From: JADKAC01 sp964492065
Lineage (GTDB): Bacteria; Bacteroidota; Bacteroidia; Chitinophagales; BACL12
Assembly: GCA_964492065.1 (NCBI GenBank)
Contig: CAZBHH010000003.1
Location: 135,779 to 199,778, forward strand
Direction: 5' to 3'
Length of the DNA: 64,000 nucleotides
Below are positions 25,333 to 33,343 of this stretch, one piece after another. Under the pieces are notes generated by a model. It ran no database searches. It was given only the letters and a program-made list of their open reading frames with translations, and was not told where the DNA came from. Each line of letters starts with the position of its first letter. Within the stretch, counting starts at the first letter, position 1. The position numbers were made by a program, and so were the translations under genes.

Positions 25333-25355
25333 TGTTACTGTTTTTTCTGATAATG

Positions 25356-25363
25356 CAAATTTA
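25356..25363 (-). promoter_or_regulatory. -7 element TAAATTTG for the ccmE-ccmF operon
   Basis: On the minus strand 25363-25356 is TAAATTTG and the ccmE ATG starts at 25332. A matching -33 element was not found. The element is in the 184-nt space between ccmE and the divergent MATE gene. Confidence 0.35.
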
Positions 25364-25516
25364 CCTCAAAATGTTCAGCACCTTATACCCTAAGTGTTAA
25401 GATGTACTAAATCGTGCGACGGCAGGCGGTTTGCGGGCAATAAAACAGTATTTTCGCCCACCCGGAAATCCGGCATTTCACAACGGCAATCAAAGATAAT
25501 ACAACGTCAATCCCAT

Positions 25517-26932
25517 ATGCTTTCCAAATACATCGACAAATTACGGCATGGGTATTCCCTGTTCAAAAAGGCGCTTTCGGGTGAAGAGCAGGACTACACT
25601 ACAGGTAGCATTGGCAAGGCGATATTCCTGTTGAGCGTGCCGATGATATTTGAGATGATGATGGAAAGTGTCTTTGCCGTAGTGGATATTTTCTTTGTCA
25701 ATCGCCTGGGCTCCGATGCCGTTTCTATCGTAGGCCTCACCGAGAGTGTAAATACAATCATTTACTCCGTGGCAATTGGCATCAGCACCGCAGCCACCGC
25801 CCTGATTTCCAGGAGAATCGGTGAAAAGAACAGGGAAGCCGCCGCCACTACTGCAGTACAGGTAATTGCGCTCACCTGCGTGGCATCCGCCGCAATAAGC
25901 ATCCCCGCATTTCTGTTTTCCGAGGATATCCTGCGGTTGATGGGCGCTGAACCCGCAGCGATTGCCGGCGGCGCAGGATATACCCGGATTCTGTTCGGCT
26001 CCAGCGCCGTGATTATGTTCCTGTTTGTCATCAACGGCATTTTCCGCGGTGCAGGCGATGCCACCATCGCCATGCGCAGTTTGTGGATTGCCAATATTTG
26101 CAATATTGTCCTCGATTACCTGCTGATTTTTGGTATCGGGCCTTTCCCCGAACTGGGCATACAGGGTGCGGCAATCGCTACGGCAACCGGCCGGGGTATC
26201 GGCGTGATCTATCAACTCTACCATCTCACCGGCGCAACGGGTATTGTCCATATCGCGAAACGACATCTGACCTTCAACGGCAACATAATACATGCATTAA
26301 TCAATGTGGCATCACCGGCTACCCTACAGTTTATCATCGCTTCGGCGAGTTGGGTTGTCCTCGCCGCATTTGTGGCACAAAGCGGCAGCGATGCTTCGGC
26401 GGGTTATCAGACCAGTATCCGGCTGGTGCTGTTTTTCATCCTGCCGGCATGGGGTATGAGCAATGCCGCCGCCACACTGGTGGGGCAGAATTTGGGTGCG
26501 CAGCAAATCGGGCGGGCCGAGGAAAGCGTATTCAGAACCGCCAAATACAATGCGGTATTTATGGGCAGTGTCTCGTTGCTGTTTTTATTTTTCAGCAAGC
26601 CCCTCGCCCTGTTGTTTATTCCCGCACACCAAACCGAACAGGTGCAGTTTGCCGTATTATCGCTGCAAATTATCTGTTCCGGTTTTTTATTCTACGGCAT
26701 CGGCATGGTCATTACCATGGCTTTCAATGGGGCCGGCGACACCCGTACTCCAACCCTGGTAAACTTATTCGGATTCTGGCTGTTTCAAATCCCGTTGGCG
26801 TATTTGCTCTCGCATACATTCAAGCTGGAAGCTATGGGAGTATTTATTGCAATACCGGTGGCTGAATCGGCGATTGCAATTGCGGGCTTTATTATTTTCA
26901 AAAGGGGTACATGGAAAACGGTTACCGTGTAA
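25517..26932 (+). CDS. MATE-family efflux transporter
   Basis: The 471-residue product has twelve predicted hydrophobic segments in two similar halves. IGKAIFLLSVPMIFEMMMESVF and DIFFVNRLGSDAVSIVGL are typical of the first half, and GMSNAAATLVGQNLGA of the second. It should export cationic organic compounds in exchange for sodium or protons. I use ATG 25517; the 41 extra upstream residues are basic and unlike a MATE N-terminus. It is divergent from the ccmE operon. Confidence 0.9.
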   Translation: MLSKYIDKLRHGYSLFKKALSGEEQDYTTGSIGKAIFLLSVPMIFEMMMESVFAVVDIFFVNRLGSDAVSIVGLTESVNTIIYSVAIGISTAATALISRRIGEKNREAAATTAVQVIALTCVASAAISIPAFLFSEDILRLMGAEPAAIAGGAGYTRILFGSSAVIMFLFVINGIFRGAGDATIAMRSLWIANICNIVLDYLLIFGIGPFPELGIQGAAIATATGRGIGVIYQLYHLTGATGIVHIAKRHLTFNGNIIHALINVASPATLQFIIASASWVVLAAFVAQSGSDASAGYQTSIRLVLFFILPAWGMSNAAATLVGQNLGAQQIGRAEESVFRTAKYNAVFMGSVSLLFLFFSKPLALLFIPAHQTEQVQFAVLSLQIICSGFLFYGIGMVITMAFNGAGDTRTPTLVNLFGFWLFQIPLAYLLSHTFKLEAMGVFIAIPVAESAIAIAGFIIFKRGTWKTVTV

Positions 26933-26969
26933 TACACGTGGCAGCGACGATACAATGCCCGTTATTAAG

Positions 26970-26977
26970 TAACTTTG
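26970..26977 (+). promoter_or_regulatory. -7 element TAACTTTG for rocD
   Basis: TAACTTTG at 26970-26977 matches TAnnTTTG. The rocD ATG follows 11 nt later, so the transcript would have almost no leader. A -33 element is not clear. Confidence 0.45.
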
Positions 26978-26988
26978 CAATAAATTAA

Positions 26989-28212
26989 ATGGCTATGGAA
27001 GTATTGACATCAAATTATTTTATTGAACTGGAAGATAAATACGGAGCGCACAACTATCACCCGTTGCCGGTGGTGCTCTCACGTGGTGAAGGCGTTTTCG
27101 TGTGGGATGTGGAGGAGAAAAAATACTTTGATTTTCTGTCTGCGTACAGCGCAGTTAACCAGGGCCATTGCAATCCGAGAATCATCAATGCACTCACCGA
27201 ACAGGCGCAGAAACTGACACTGAGCAGCCGTGCTTTTTACAACGACGCATTAGGCGAATACGAAAAATACGTTACCGCTTTATTCGGCTACGATAAATTA
27301 TTGCCGATGAATACGGGTGTGGAGGCTGTAGAGACTGCCATCAAACTATGCAGAAAATGGGGGTATTCGGTAAAAGGCGTTGAGCCTAATAAGGCGCAGA
27401 TCATCGTGTTCGAACAAAACTTTCACGGGCGTACCAGCGGTGTGATATCATTTTCCACCGACCCCACTTCAACATACAATTTCGGCCCGTATATGCCCGG
27501 TTATATCGTAGCGCCCTATAATAACCTGGAGGCGCTGGAAAGAGAATTGCAAAAACCCAATATCGCCGGGTTATTGATAGAGCCCATTCAGGGCGAAGCC
27601 GGCGTCGTGGTTCCCGATGCGGGGTACCTGGCAGGCGTGTATGACTTGTGTAAAAAACACAACGTCCTGTTTATGGCCGATGAAATACAAACCGGTTTGT
27701 GTCGTACAGGCAAAATGCTGGCCTGCGACCACGAGAATGTGCGTCCCGATGTGCTGATTCTCGGCAAGGCGTTGTCCGGCGGCGTATTGCCCGTTTCGGC
27801 GGTGCTTGCCGACGATGAGGTCATGTTGTGTATCCAGCCGGGCGAACACGGTTCCACCTTTGGCGGCAACCCGCTGGCTTGCCGTGTCGGCATGGAAGCA
27901 TTGCAGGTATTACAAGACGAAAACTTAGCGGAGAATGCAGAGAAGATGGGCGTATTGCTGCGCAGCGAACTCGCCAAAATGAACCCGGATGTGGTGAAGA
28001 CCGTTAGGGGAAAAGGACTGTTGAATGCGATTGTCGTTCCTGAAAGAGAAGGAAAAGACGCCTGGGATTTCTGCCTTAAATTAAAATCAAACGGCCTGCT
28101 CGCCAAGCCGACTCACGGCGATAAAATCCGGTTTGCACCGCCGCTCGTTATAACCGAAGAGCAAATGTGGGAGTGCATAGAAATCATCCGCAAGACAGTG
28201 GATTCCTTCTGA
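26989..28212 (+). CDS. rocD: ornithine aminotransferase
   Basis: The 407-residue class III PLP-dependent aminotransferase should convert ornithine and 2-oxoglutarate to glutamate-5-semialdehyde and glutamate. Visible motifs are MNTGVEAVETAIKL (cofactor phosphate), NFHGRT, LIEPIQGEAGVVVP, FMADEIQTGLCRTG, and the Schiff-base lysine K260 in LGKALSGG. The N-terminal YGAHNYHPLPVVL matches RocD better than acetylornithine aminotransferase. It is preceded by a -7 element and ends exactly where the convergent ABC ATPase gene ends. Confidence 0.93.
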   Translation: MAMEVLTSNYFIELEDKYGAHNYHPLPVVLSRGEGVFVWDVEEKKYFDFLSAYSAVNQGHCNPRIINALTEQAQKLTLSSRAFYNDALGEYEKYVTALFGYDKLLPMNTGVEAVETAIKLCRKWGYSVKGVEPNKAQIIVFEQNFHGRTSGVISFSTDPTSTYNFGPYMPGYIVAPYNNLEALERELQKPNIAGLLIEPIQGEAGVVVPDAGYLAGVYDLCKKHNVLFMADEIQTGLCRTGKMLACDHENVRPDVLILGKALSGGVLPVSAVLADDEVMLCIQPGEHGSTFGGNPLACRVGMEALQVLQDENLAENAEKMGVLLRSELAKMNPDVVKTVRGKGLLNAIVVPEREGKDAWDFCLKLKSNGLLAKPTHGDKIRFAPPLVITEEQMWECIEIIRKTVDSF

Positions 28213-28833
28213 TCAGCGCTTGTATTTTTCTATTTGAATAACGGCTTCGCAGAATTCGTATTCCCGTGTGATGTTGGAACTGACGACTATACAGCGGTCG
28301 CCCGCATACCGGCCGATCAACTCCTGATACCATGCTACCCCGGCCGCATCGAGATTAGTGGTCGGTTCGTCAAGTAATACTACCGGAACATCTGCGAGAA
28401 TGGCCAGGCAGAGCTTTACCCGCTGTTTCATCCCGGAGGAATAATTCTTTATCAGTTTATTTCTATGGCGCTCCAATCCGGAAATCGCTATGCATTCCCG
28501 TACCGGCAAATTTTGAACGGTGGGTTTAAATTGTTTTTGAAAGTGCAACAATTCCGCAAAAGAAAACTCTTCGATAAGATCGATATACGGTGCGGCGTAG
28601 GAAATTTTTGAATACACCATGTCGGGCGCCAGTTTTCCGCCGTTAAAAGTAAAGGCGACGCTGCCTTCCGACGGTGACAGCTGTCCGCTTAAGATGCGCA
28701 TCAGCGTGGATTTGCCCGAGCCGTTGGCGCCGGTTATTGCAATTTTATCACCTGCGGAAAATGTATAGTCCACATTGCGGAATATCCAGTCGTAATTAAA
28801 TCTTTTGGAAACGGCCTGTAGTTGAATCATCAT
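28213..28833 (-). CDS. ABC transporter ATP-binding protein, CcmA-like size
   Basis: The 206-residue ATPase has Walker A GANGSGKS, signature YSSGMKQRVKL, Walker B VVLLDEPTTNLD and the usual aromatic A-loop (FNYDW). Its short length and single domain recall CcmA or exporter ATPases. It overlaps the lpxA stop by 4 nt, so it is in the lipid A operon. No permease gene is adjacent and its partner is unknown. A role in lipid or envelope export is possible from context only. Confidence 0.85.
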   Translation of the reverse strand: MMIQLQAVSKRFNYDWIFRNVDYTFSAGDKIAITGANGSGKSTLMRILSGQLSPSEGSVAFTFNGGKLAPDMVYSKISYAAPYIDLIEEFSFAELLHFQKQFKPTVQNLPVRECIAISGLERHRNKLIKNYSSGMKQRVKLCLAILADVPVVLLDEPTTNLDAAGVAWYQELIGRYAGDRCIVVSSNITREYEFCEAVIQIEKYKR

Positions 28834-29618
28834 TCAGTCATGTGGCGAAACCCTTTCATTACACCGCCTTTCGAAGAGCGGATAAATGTCAGTATCTGAT
28901 CCCGTTCGTTGGTTGCAGGTAATTCGGCTTCAATTATACTCAGCGCTTTAGAGACATTAAAACCCCTTACAAACAGTATGCGGTAAATTTCCTGAATTTG
29001 GTTGATGGAATCGGGGCTGAATCCGCGGCGGCGCAAGCCGATGGAATTCACACCGGCATAGGACAGAGGCTCTCGTGCCGCCTTGACGAATGGGGGAACA
29101 TCTTTGCGCACCAGCGAACCGCCGGCAATGAATGCGTGGGCGCCGATTTTAATAAACTGCTGTACGGCTACCGTTCCCTCCAGGATTACCCACTCTTCGA
29201 TTTCGATATGACCGGCGAGGTTTACGCTGTTGGCGAGAATGACGTGGTTGCCGACAATGCAGTCGTGCGCAACATGCACATAAGCCATCAACAAACAATT
29301 ACTGCCAATCACTGTCTTTTCCAGATATTTAGTTCCCCGGTTTATAGTTACACATTCCCGTATCGTCGTGTTATCGCCAATTATCACTTCAGTATCTTCG
29401 CCGTTGTATTTCAAATCCTGGGGAATGGCGGAAATCACGGCGCCGGGAAATATCCTGCAGTTTTTTCCGATGCGTGCACCCGACATAATCGTAACGTTCG
29501 GGCCTATCCACGTGCCCTCGCCGATCACTACATTTTTCGAAATAAATGAATACGGTTCTATAACCACATTATCCGCCACCTGCGCCTGGGGATGTACATA
29601 CGCCAAAGGTTGATTCAT
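28830..29618 (-). CDS. lpxA: acyl-ACP:UDP-N-acetylglucosamine O-acyltransferase
   Basis: The 262-residue left-handed beta-helix enzyme attaches the first hydroxyacyl chain to UDP-GlcNAc in lipid A synthesis. Hexapeptide repeats run from about residue 5 to 190. The catalytic histidine is in AYVHVAHDCIVGNH. The C-terminal helices (SIGLRRRGFSPDSINQI) are as in LpxA. It starts at the last base of the lpxC-fabZ stop (1-nt overlap). Confidence 0.95.
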   Translation of the reverse strand: MNQPLAYVHPQAQVADNVVIEPYSFISKNVVIGEGTWIGPNVTIMSGARIGKNCRIFPGAVISAIPQDLKYNGEDTEVIIGDNTTIRECVTINRGTKYLEKTVIGSNCLLMAYVHVAHDCIVGNHVILANSVNLAGHIEIEEWVILEGTVAVQQFIKIGAHAFIAGGSLVRKDVPPFVKAAREPLSYAGVNSIGLRRRGFSPDSINQIQEIYRILFVRGFNVSKALSIIEAELPATNERDQILTFIRSSKGGVMKGFRHMTE

Positions 29619-31018
29619 CAGCTTTCAGATCGTTTTACTACCTGGGCGGTGAGTTCGCCTTCGGTAACCAGATAATTCCCAACATAGGCAGTTGCTTTCA
29701 TTTCGCAAATGCCCCTGCGTATGGGGTGCATCAATTCCATTTTTAATAACAGCGTGTCGCCGGGCAATACCTTGCGTTTAAATTTCACCCTGTCTATTTT
29801 CAGGAAATACGTGTCGTAGTTTTCGGGATCCGGCACCTGGCTTAAAACAAAAATGCCCCCGGTTTGCGCAAGCGCTTCCACCTGCAATACGCCGGGCATC
29901 ACCGGGTTGTTCGGGAAATGGCCGGCAAAGAATCCTTCATTAAAAGTAACGTTCTTCAAGCCAACGATGTACTTGTCGGTCATCTCGATAATTTTATCCA
30001 CTAACAACATCGGGTAGCGGTGTGGCAACATCTTATTGATAGTGTTAATATCATAAACCGGCTCGCTATTGGGATTGTATCGCGGCACCGAAATATTTTT
30101 CCTGTTCTTGTGATAGGATTTAATCATTTTGGCAAAGGCTACATTGGCAGGATGCCCCGGCCGGCTGGCAAATACTTTCCCCTTAATCGGTTTGCCGGCC
30201 AGCGACAGGTCGCCGATTACATCCAATAATTTATGCCGGGCAGGTTCATTGATATGGTGTAATTCGAGATTGTTTAATATCCCTTCCTTTTTAACCATCA
30301 CGTGTTCTTTGTTGAACATCTTCTTGAGCTTGGCCATCTCGGGTTCGCTGACTTCTTTATCGACAATGACAATGGCATTATTCAAATCTCCGCCGCGAAT
30401 CAGGTTATTTTCATACAGCGTTTCCAACTCGTGCAGGAAGCAAAACGTACGGCTGTTGGCAAATTCGTTTTTAAACTCGTCCATTTCATGCAGCGTAGCG
30501 TGTTGCTGTCCGAGAACCTTGGAATTAAAATCTATCATCACCGTAACCTGGTAGTTATCGGCGGGCATCAAGGTCATTTCGGTATTTCGTGAATCGTCTT
30601 TTAACACGAGGTTTTCGGTAACGATGATGTACTCTCTTTCGGCGTCCTGCTCTTCCCTGCCTACACCGTCGAGCGCTTCGACAAACACCTTGGAGCTGCC
30701 ATCCATAATGGGCGTCTCATCGCCGTTCAGTTCGATGAGCACATTGTCGATTCCCAGGCCGGCCAGTGCGGCGAGCGTGTGTTCCACGGTACTGATGCGA
30801 ATGCCGTTCTTTGCAATAGTAGTACCCCGGGCTGTATCCACGACATTGTCCACGTCTGCCTCTATTACCGGCTGGCCTTCCACATCGATGCGCTTAAACT
30901 TGATGCCGTGATTGACGGGTGCCGGTTTAAACGTCATGATGACGTCCTGACCGGTATGCAAACCCACCCCAGCCACAGTCACCTTACTCTTTATCGTATG
31001 TTGTAAATCCTTCTTCAT
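29618..31018 (-). CDS. lpxC: bifunctional LpxC deacetylase / FabZ 3-hydroxyacyl-ACP dehydratase
   Basis: This 466-residue fusion is characteristic of Bacteroidota. The N-terminal LpxC part (about 1-300) is the zinc deacetylase committing lipid A synthesis. It shows VEHTLAALAGLGIDN, MDGSSKVFVEAL and HHINEPARHKLLDVIGDL with its zinc ligands. The C-terminal FabZ part (about 320-466) starts INKMLPHRYPMLLVDKI and has the hot-dog active-site motif GHFPNNPVMPGVLQVEALAQ with catalytic His and Glu. It starts 4 nt after the lpxD stop. The fusion couples lipid A and fatty acid supply. Confidence 0.96.
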   Translation of the reverse strand: MKKDLQHTIKSKVTVAGVGLHTGQDVIMTFKPAPVNHGIKFKRIDVEGQPVIEADVDNVVDTARGTTIAKNGIRISTVEHTLAALAGLGIDNVLIELNGDETPIMDGSSKVFVEALDGVGREEQDAEREYIIVTENLVLKDDSRNTEMTLMPADNYQVTVMIDFNSKVLGQQHATLHEMDEFKNEFANSRTFCFLHELETLYENNLIRGGDLNNAIVIVDKEVSEPEMAKLKKMFNKEHVMVKKEGILNNLELHHINEPARHKLLDVIGDLSLAGKPIKGKVFASRPGHPANVAFAKMIKSYHKNRKNISVPRYNPNSEPVYDINTINKMLPHRYPMLLVDKIIEMTDKYIVGLKNVTFNEGFFAGHFPNNPVMPGVLQVEALAQTGGIFVLSQVPDPENYDTYFLKIDRVKFKRKVLPGDTLLLKMELMHPIRRGICEMKATAYVGNYLVTEGELTAQVVKRSES

Positions 31019-31022
31019 GCCC

Positions 31023-32060
31023 TTATTTCTCCAATTCCTTTAAGCGTTGTTCCAAGTCGGCAATTCTTTGCATCATCTCCGGTAATTTTTTAAATATCAC
31101 CTGCGAACGCATCGCCAGATTGTAGTCAAAAGCCGGCGAGCCGGTAAAAGCCAGTCCGGGTTGCTTAATACTCTTTGCCACTCCGCTTTGCGCATTGATG
31201 CGGGTGCCATCGGCGATGACGAGATGCCCCACGATGCCTACCTGCCCGCCCACGATACAATTGCGGCCGATTTTGGTGCTGCCTGAAATCCCGGTTTGCG
31301 CAGCGATCACGGTGTTTTCGCCGATGTCCACATTGTGGGCTATTTGAATCAGGTTATCCAGTTTGGCACCCTTGCGGATAATCGTCGAACCCAGTGTTGC
31401 CCTGTCGATGGTCGTATTTGCGCCTATCTCCACATTGTCTTCTATGACCACATTTCCGGTTTGCGGCACTTTTTTATAGGTGCCGTCTTCCTGGGGTGCA
31501 AAACCAAACCCCTCGCTGCCGATTACGGCGCCACCGTTTATCAGGCAGTTGTCGCCAACCTTACAGTCATCGAGAATACACACACCCGGGCAGATAATAA
31601 CATTCTTGCCGATGTGCACATTATTGCCGATATACACCTGCGCCATGATCTGCGTGTTGTCGCCGATGGAAGAATTCTGGCCGATTACCGAAAACACACC
31701 TACGTGCACGTCTTTTCCCAAGGTAGCCGTCGGCGCTATATGGCTGAATTTTTCCACGCCATTGGCTGCCAGCGCTCCCATCGCCTTGTATTGGGCTAAA
31801 ATTTTTGAAAAACCGGTATAGGCATCTTTCACCCGGATCAACGTGGGCTGTACCGGTTGATCGAAGTTCAGCGATTCACTGATAATCAGCACGGAAGCCT
31901 GAGTCGTATAGGCGTATTTAATATATTTGGGATTTGCCAGAAAGCAGACATCCCCATCCTGACCTTCTTCAATTTTGGCGGGTTTACGCACCATAACATC
32001 GGGGTTACCCTCCAAGGTACCCTGAAGGAATTTACTCAATTCTAATGCAGAAAACTCCAT
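31023..32060 (-). CDS. lpxD: UDP-3-O-acylglucosamine N-acyltransferase
   Basis: The 345-residue product has an N-terminal uridine-binding domain (MEFSALELSKFLQGT), a long left-handed beta-helix of hexapeptide repeats (about 100-310, with IGSEGFGFAP and the catalytic-region IAHNVDIGEN), and a C-terminal coiled-coil helix (MMQRIADLEQRLKELEK). It adds the second acyl chain in lipid A synthesis. I use ATG 32060, directly after the HD gene stop at 32063; a longer frame to 32084 would overlap that gene. A promoter is visible just upstream. Confidence 0.95.
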   Translation of the reverse strand: MEFSALELSKFLQGTLEGNPDVMVRKPAKIEEGQDGDVCFLANPKYIKYAYTTQASVLIISESLNFDQPVQPTLIRVKDAYTGFSKILAQYKAMGALAANGVEKFSHIAPTATLGKDVHVGVFSVIGQNSSIGDNTQIMAQVYIGNNVHIGKNVIICPGVCILDDCKVGDNCLINGGAVIGSEGFGFAPQEDGTYKKVPQTGNVVIEDNVEIGANTTIDRATLGSTIIRKGAKLDNLIQIAHNVDIGENTVIAAQTGISGSTKIGRNCIVGGQVGIVGHLVIADGTRINAQSGVAKSIKQPGLAFTGSPAFDYNLAMRSQVIFKKLPEMMQRIADLEQRLKELEK

Positions 32061-32062
32061 GC

Positions 32063-33289
32063 CTATAAGTCTTTCGGGTAACAAAGATAGTATTTTACCA
32101 CAGGATCGGTCAATGAAGCCAGGTTCACATTATCCGAAGCGTGCAATATATCGCGGACAACGCCATTGCGATATTTTATACCGATATTCTGCTCTTCCAA
32201 CTGGTACGCTGCATTTGAAGTTGAATCATTGAAGACAAAATACTGTAAATCAAAAGGGTCTGAAATCTCATATTTCTGTTGTGCCTCCCGGGTAATCTTT
32301 GCTATGCGCTCCTTTGCGATAATTTCGTTTTCCAGCTCAATGCGAAACAGACGCCGGTTGATAAGCGCTCCGCATAAAAAAGCCAGTACTTTGTCTGCCG
32401 AAAACTGCCACCTCTTTAATGCGACGTAAATGTCCGAATCGTCCAACAGCGCAAAATTGTCAATCAGAGTTGCGTTTTCCGCAAAATTTTGTTCCGTAAA
32501 ATCCCCGTATAAAAACATATCCAGAGCCGGGGTGGTCGGCGTACTTTCGTAGTTTTTTGACAGGTATTTAGCCCGTTTCAACGCCTTGATAAGCATCTGC
32601 TCGGCACATATCACCGTTTTGTGCAAATATACCTGCCAGTACATGATACGGCGGGCAATGATAAACTTCTCAACCGAGTAGATACCCTTCTGTTCAATCA
32701 CCAGGCTGTCGTCGGCAACATCCATCATTTCGATGAGGCGGTCGTAACCGATTACTCCTTCATGCACGCCGGTAAAATAGCTGTCGCGGATCAGGTAGTC
32801 CAGCCGGTCCACATCCAACTGGCTGGAAACCAATTGGTGTAAAAACTTTTTGTGATAGCTGCCGGTAAATATTTTTTGAGCCAGGCCGAGGCGGCCCTGA
32901 AATTGCACATTGAGTTTTTCAAAAAAGATATTTGAAAGCTGTTCGTGATTTACGGAGGAGACGATGGTATTTTCCAGGGCGTGGGAAAATGGCCCATGGC
33001 CGATATCGTGCAACAAAACGGCAATAGCTGCTGCTTCCGCTTCTGTTTCGGTGATTTCATTGCCCTTACTGCGCAAGACGTGCACCGCTTTCCCCAACAG
33101 GTGCATAGCGCCGATGGCGTGTTGGAACCGGGTGTGATTTGCCCCCGGATAAACCAGGTTGCTCAACCCCAGTTGTTGAATGCGGCGCAACCTCTGAAAC
33201 CACGGATGTTCGATGATATCGTAAATAATCTCATGCGGAATGGTAATAAAGCCGTAAATTGGATCGTTAAGAATTTTTCTCTTATTCAA
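32063..33289 (-). CDS. HD-domain phosphohydrolase, SAMHD1/dGTPase-like
   Basis: The 408-residue product carries the metal-binding HD set: H in HTRFQHAIGAMHL, the HD pair in VLLHDIGHGPFSHALE, and a later D in LDVDRLDYLIRDS. The N-terminal DPIYGFITIPHEIIYDIIEHPWFQRLRRIQQLG wording is typical of bacterial SAMHD1-like proteins (here noted as its parts DPIYGFI and FQRLRRIQQLG). The probable activity is dNTP or nucleotide hydrolysis. It is divergent from porX and upstream of the lipid A genes. Confidence 0.87.
   Translation of the reverse strand: MNKRKILNDPIYGFITIPHEIIYDIIEHPWFQRLRRIQQLGLSNLVYPGANHTRFQHAIGAMHLLGKAVHVLRSKGNEITETEAEAAAIAVLLHDIGHGPFSHALENTIVSSVNHEQLSNIFFEKLNVQFQGRLGLAQKIFTGSYHKKFLHQLVSSQLDVDRLDYLIRDSYFTGVHEGVIGYDRLIEMMDVADDSLVIEQKGIYSVEKFIIARRIMYWQVYLHKTVICAEQMLIKALKRAKYLSKNYESTPTTPALDMFLYGDFTEQNFAENATLIDNFALLDDSDIYVALKRWQFSADKVLAFLCGALINRRLFRIELENEIIAKERIAKITREAQQKYEISDPFDLQYFVFNDSTSNAAYQLEEQNIGIKYRNGVVRDILHASDNVNLASLTDPVVKYYLCYPKDL
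32082..32113 (-). promoter_or_regulatory. promoter TTG-N21-TATCTTTG inside the end of the HD gene, driving the lpx operon
   Basis: On the minus strand the -33 TTG lies at 32113-32111 and the -7 TATCTTTG at 32089-32082, spaced by 21 nt. The lpxD ATG at 32060 follows 21 nt later. The element sits in the last codons of the HD-domain gene, so lipid A genes could be transcribed independently of it. Confidence 0.5.
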
Positions 33290-33343
33290 ACCGGGAATTT
33301 TGATAATTTTCTTTTGCCACTGGCAGCAAAAATAAACCAGATA

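Noticed and set aside
25541..26865. Long secondary frames inside the MATE gene (250 codons minus, 260 codons plus)
   Set aside because: Both are rich in Cys, His and Arg without family motifs and are shadows of a clear transporter frame.
32945..33343. Upstream extension of porX with an earlier in-frame start
   Set aside because: The extension is antisense to the conserved HD-domain core, and the receiver domain begins precisely at ATG 33344.
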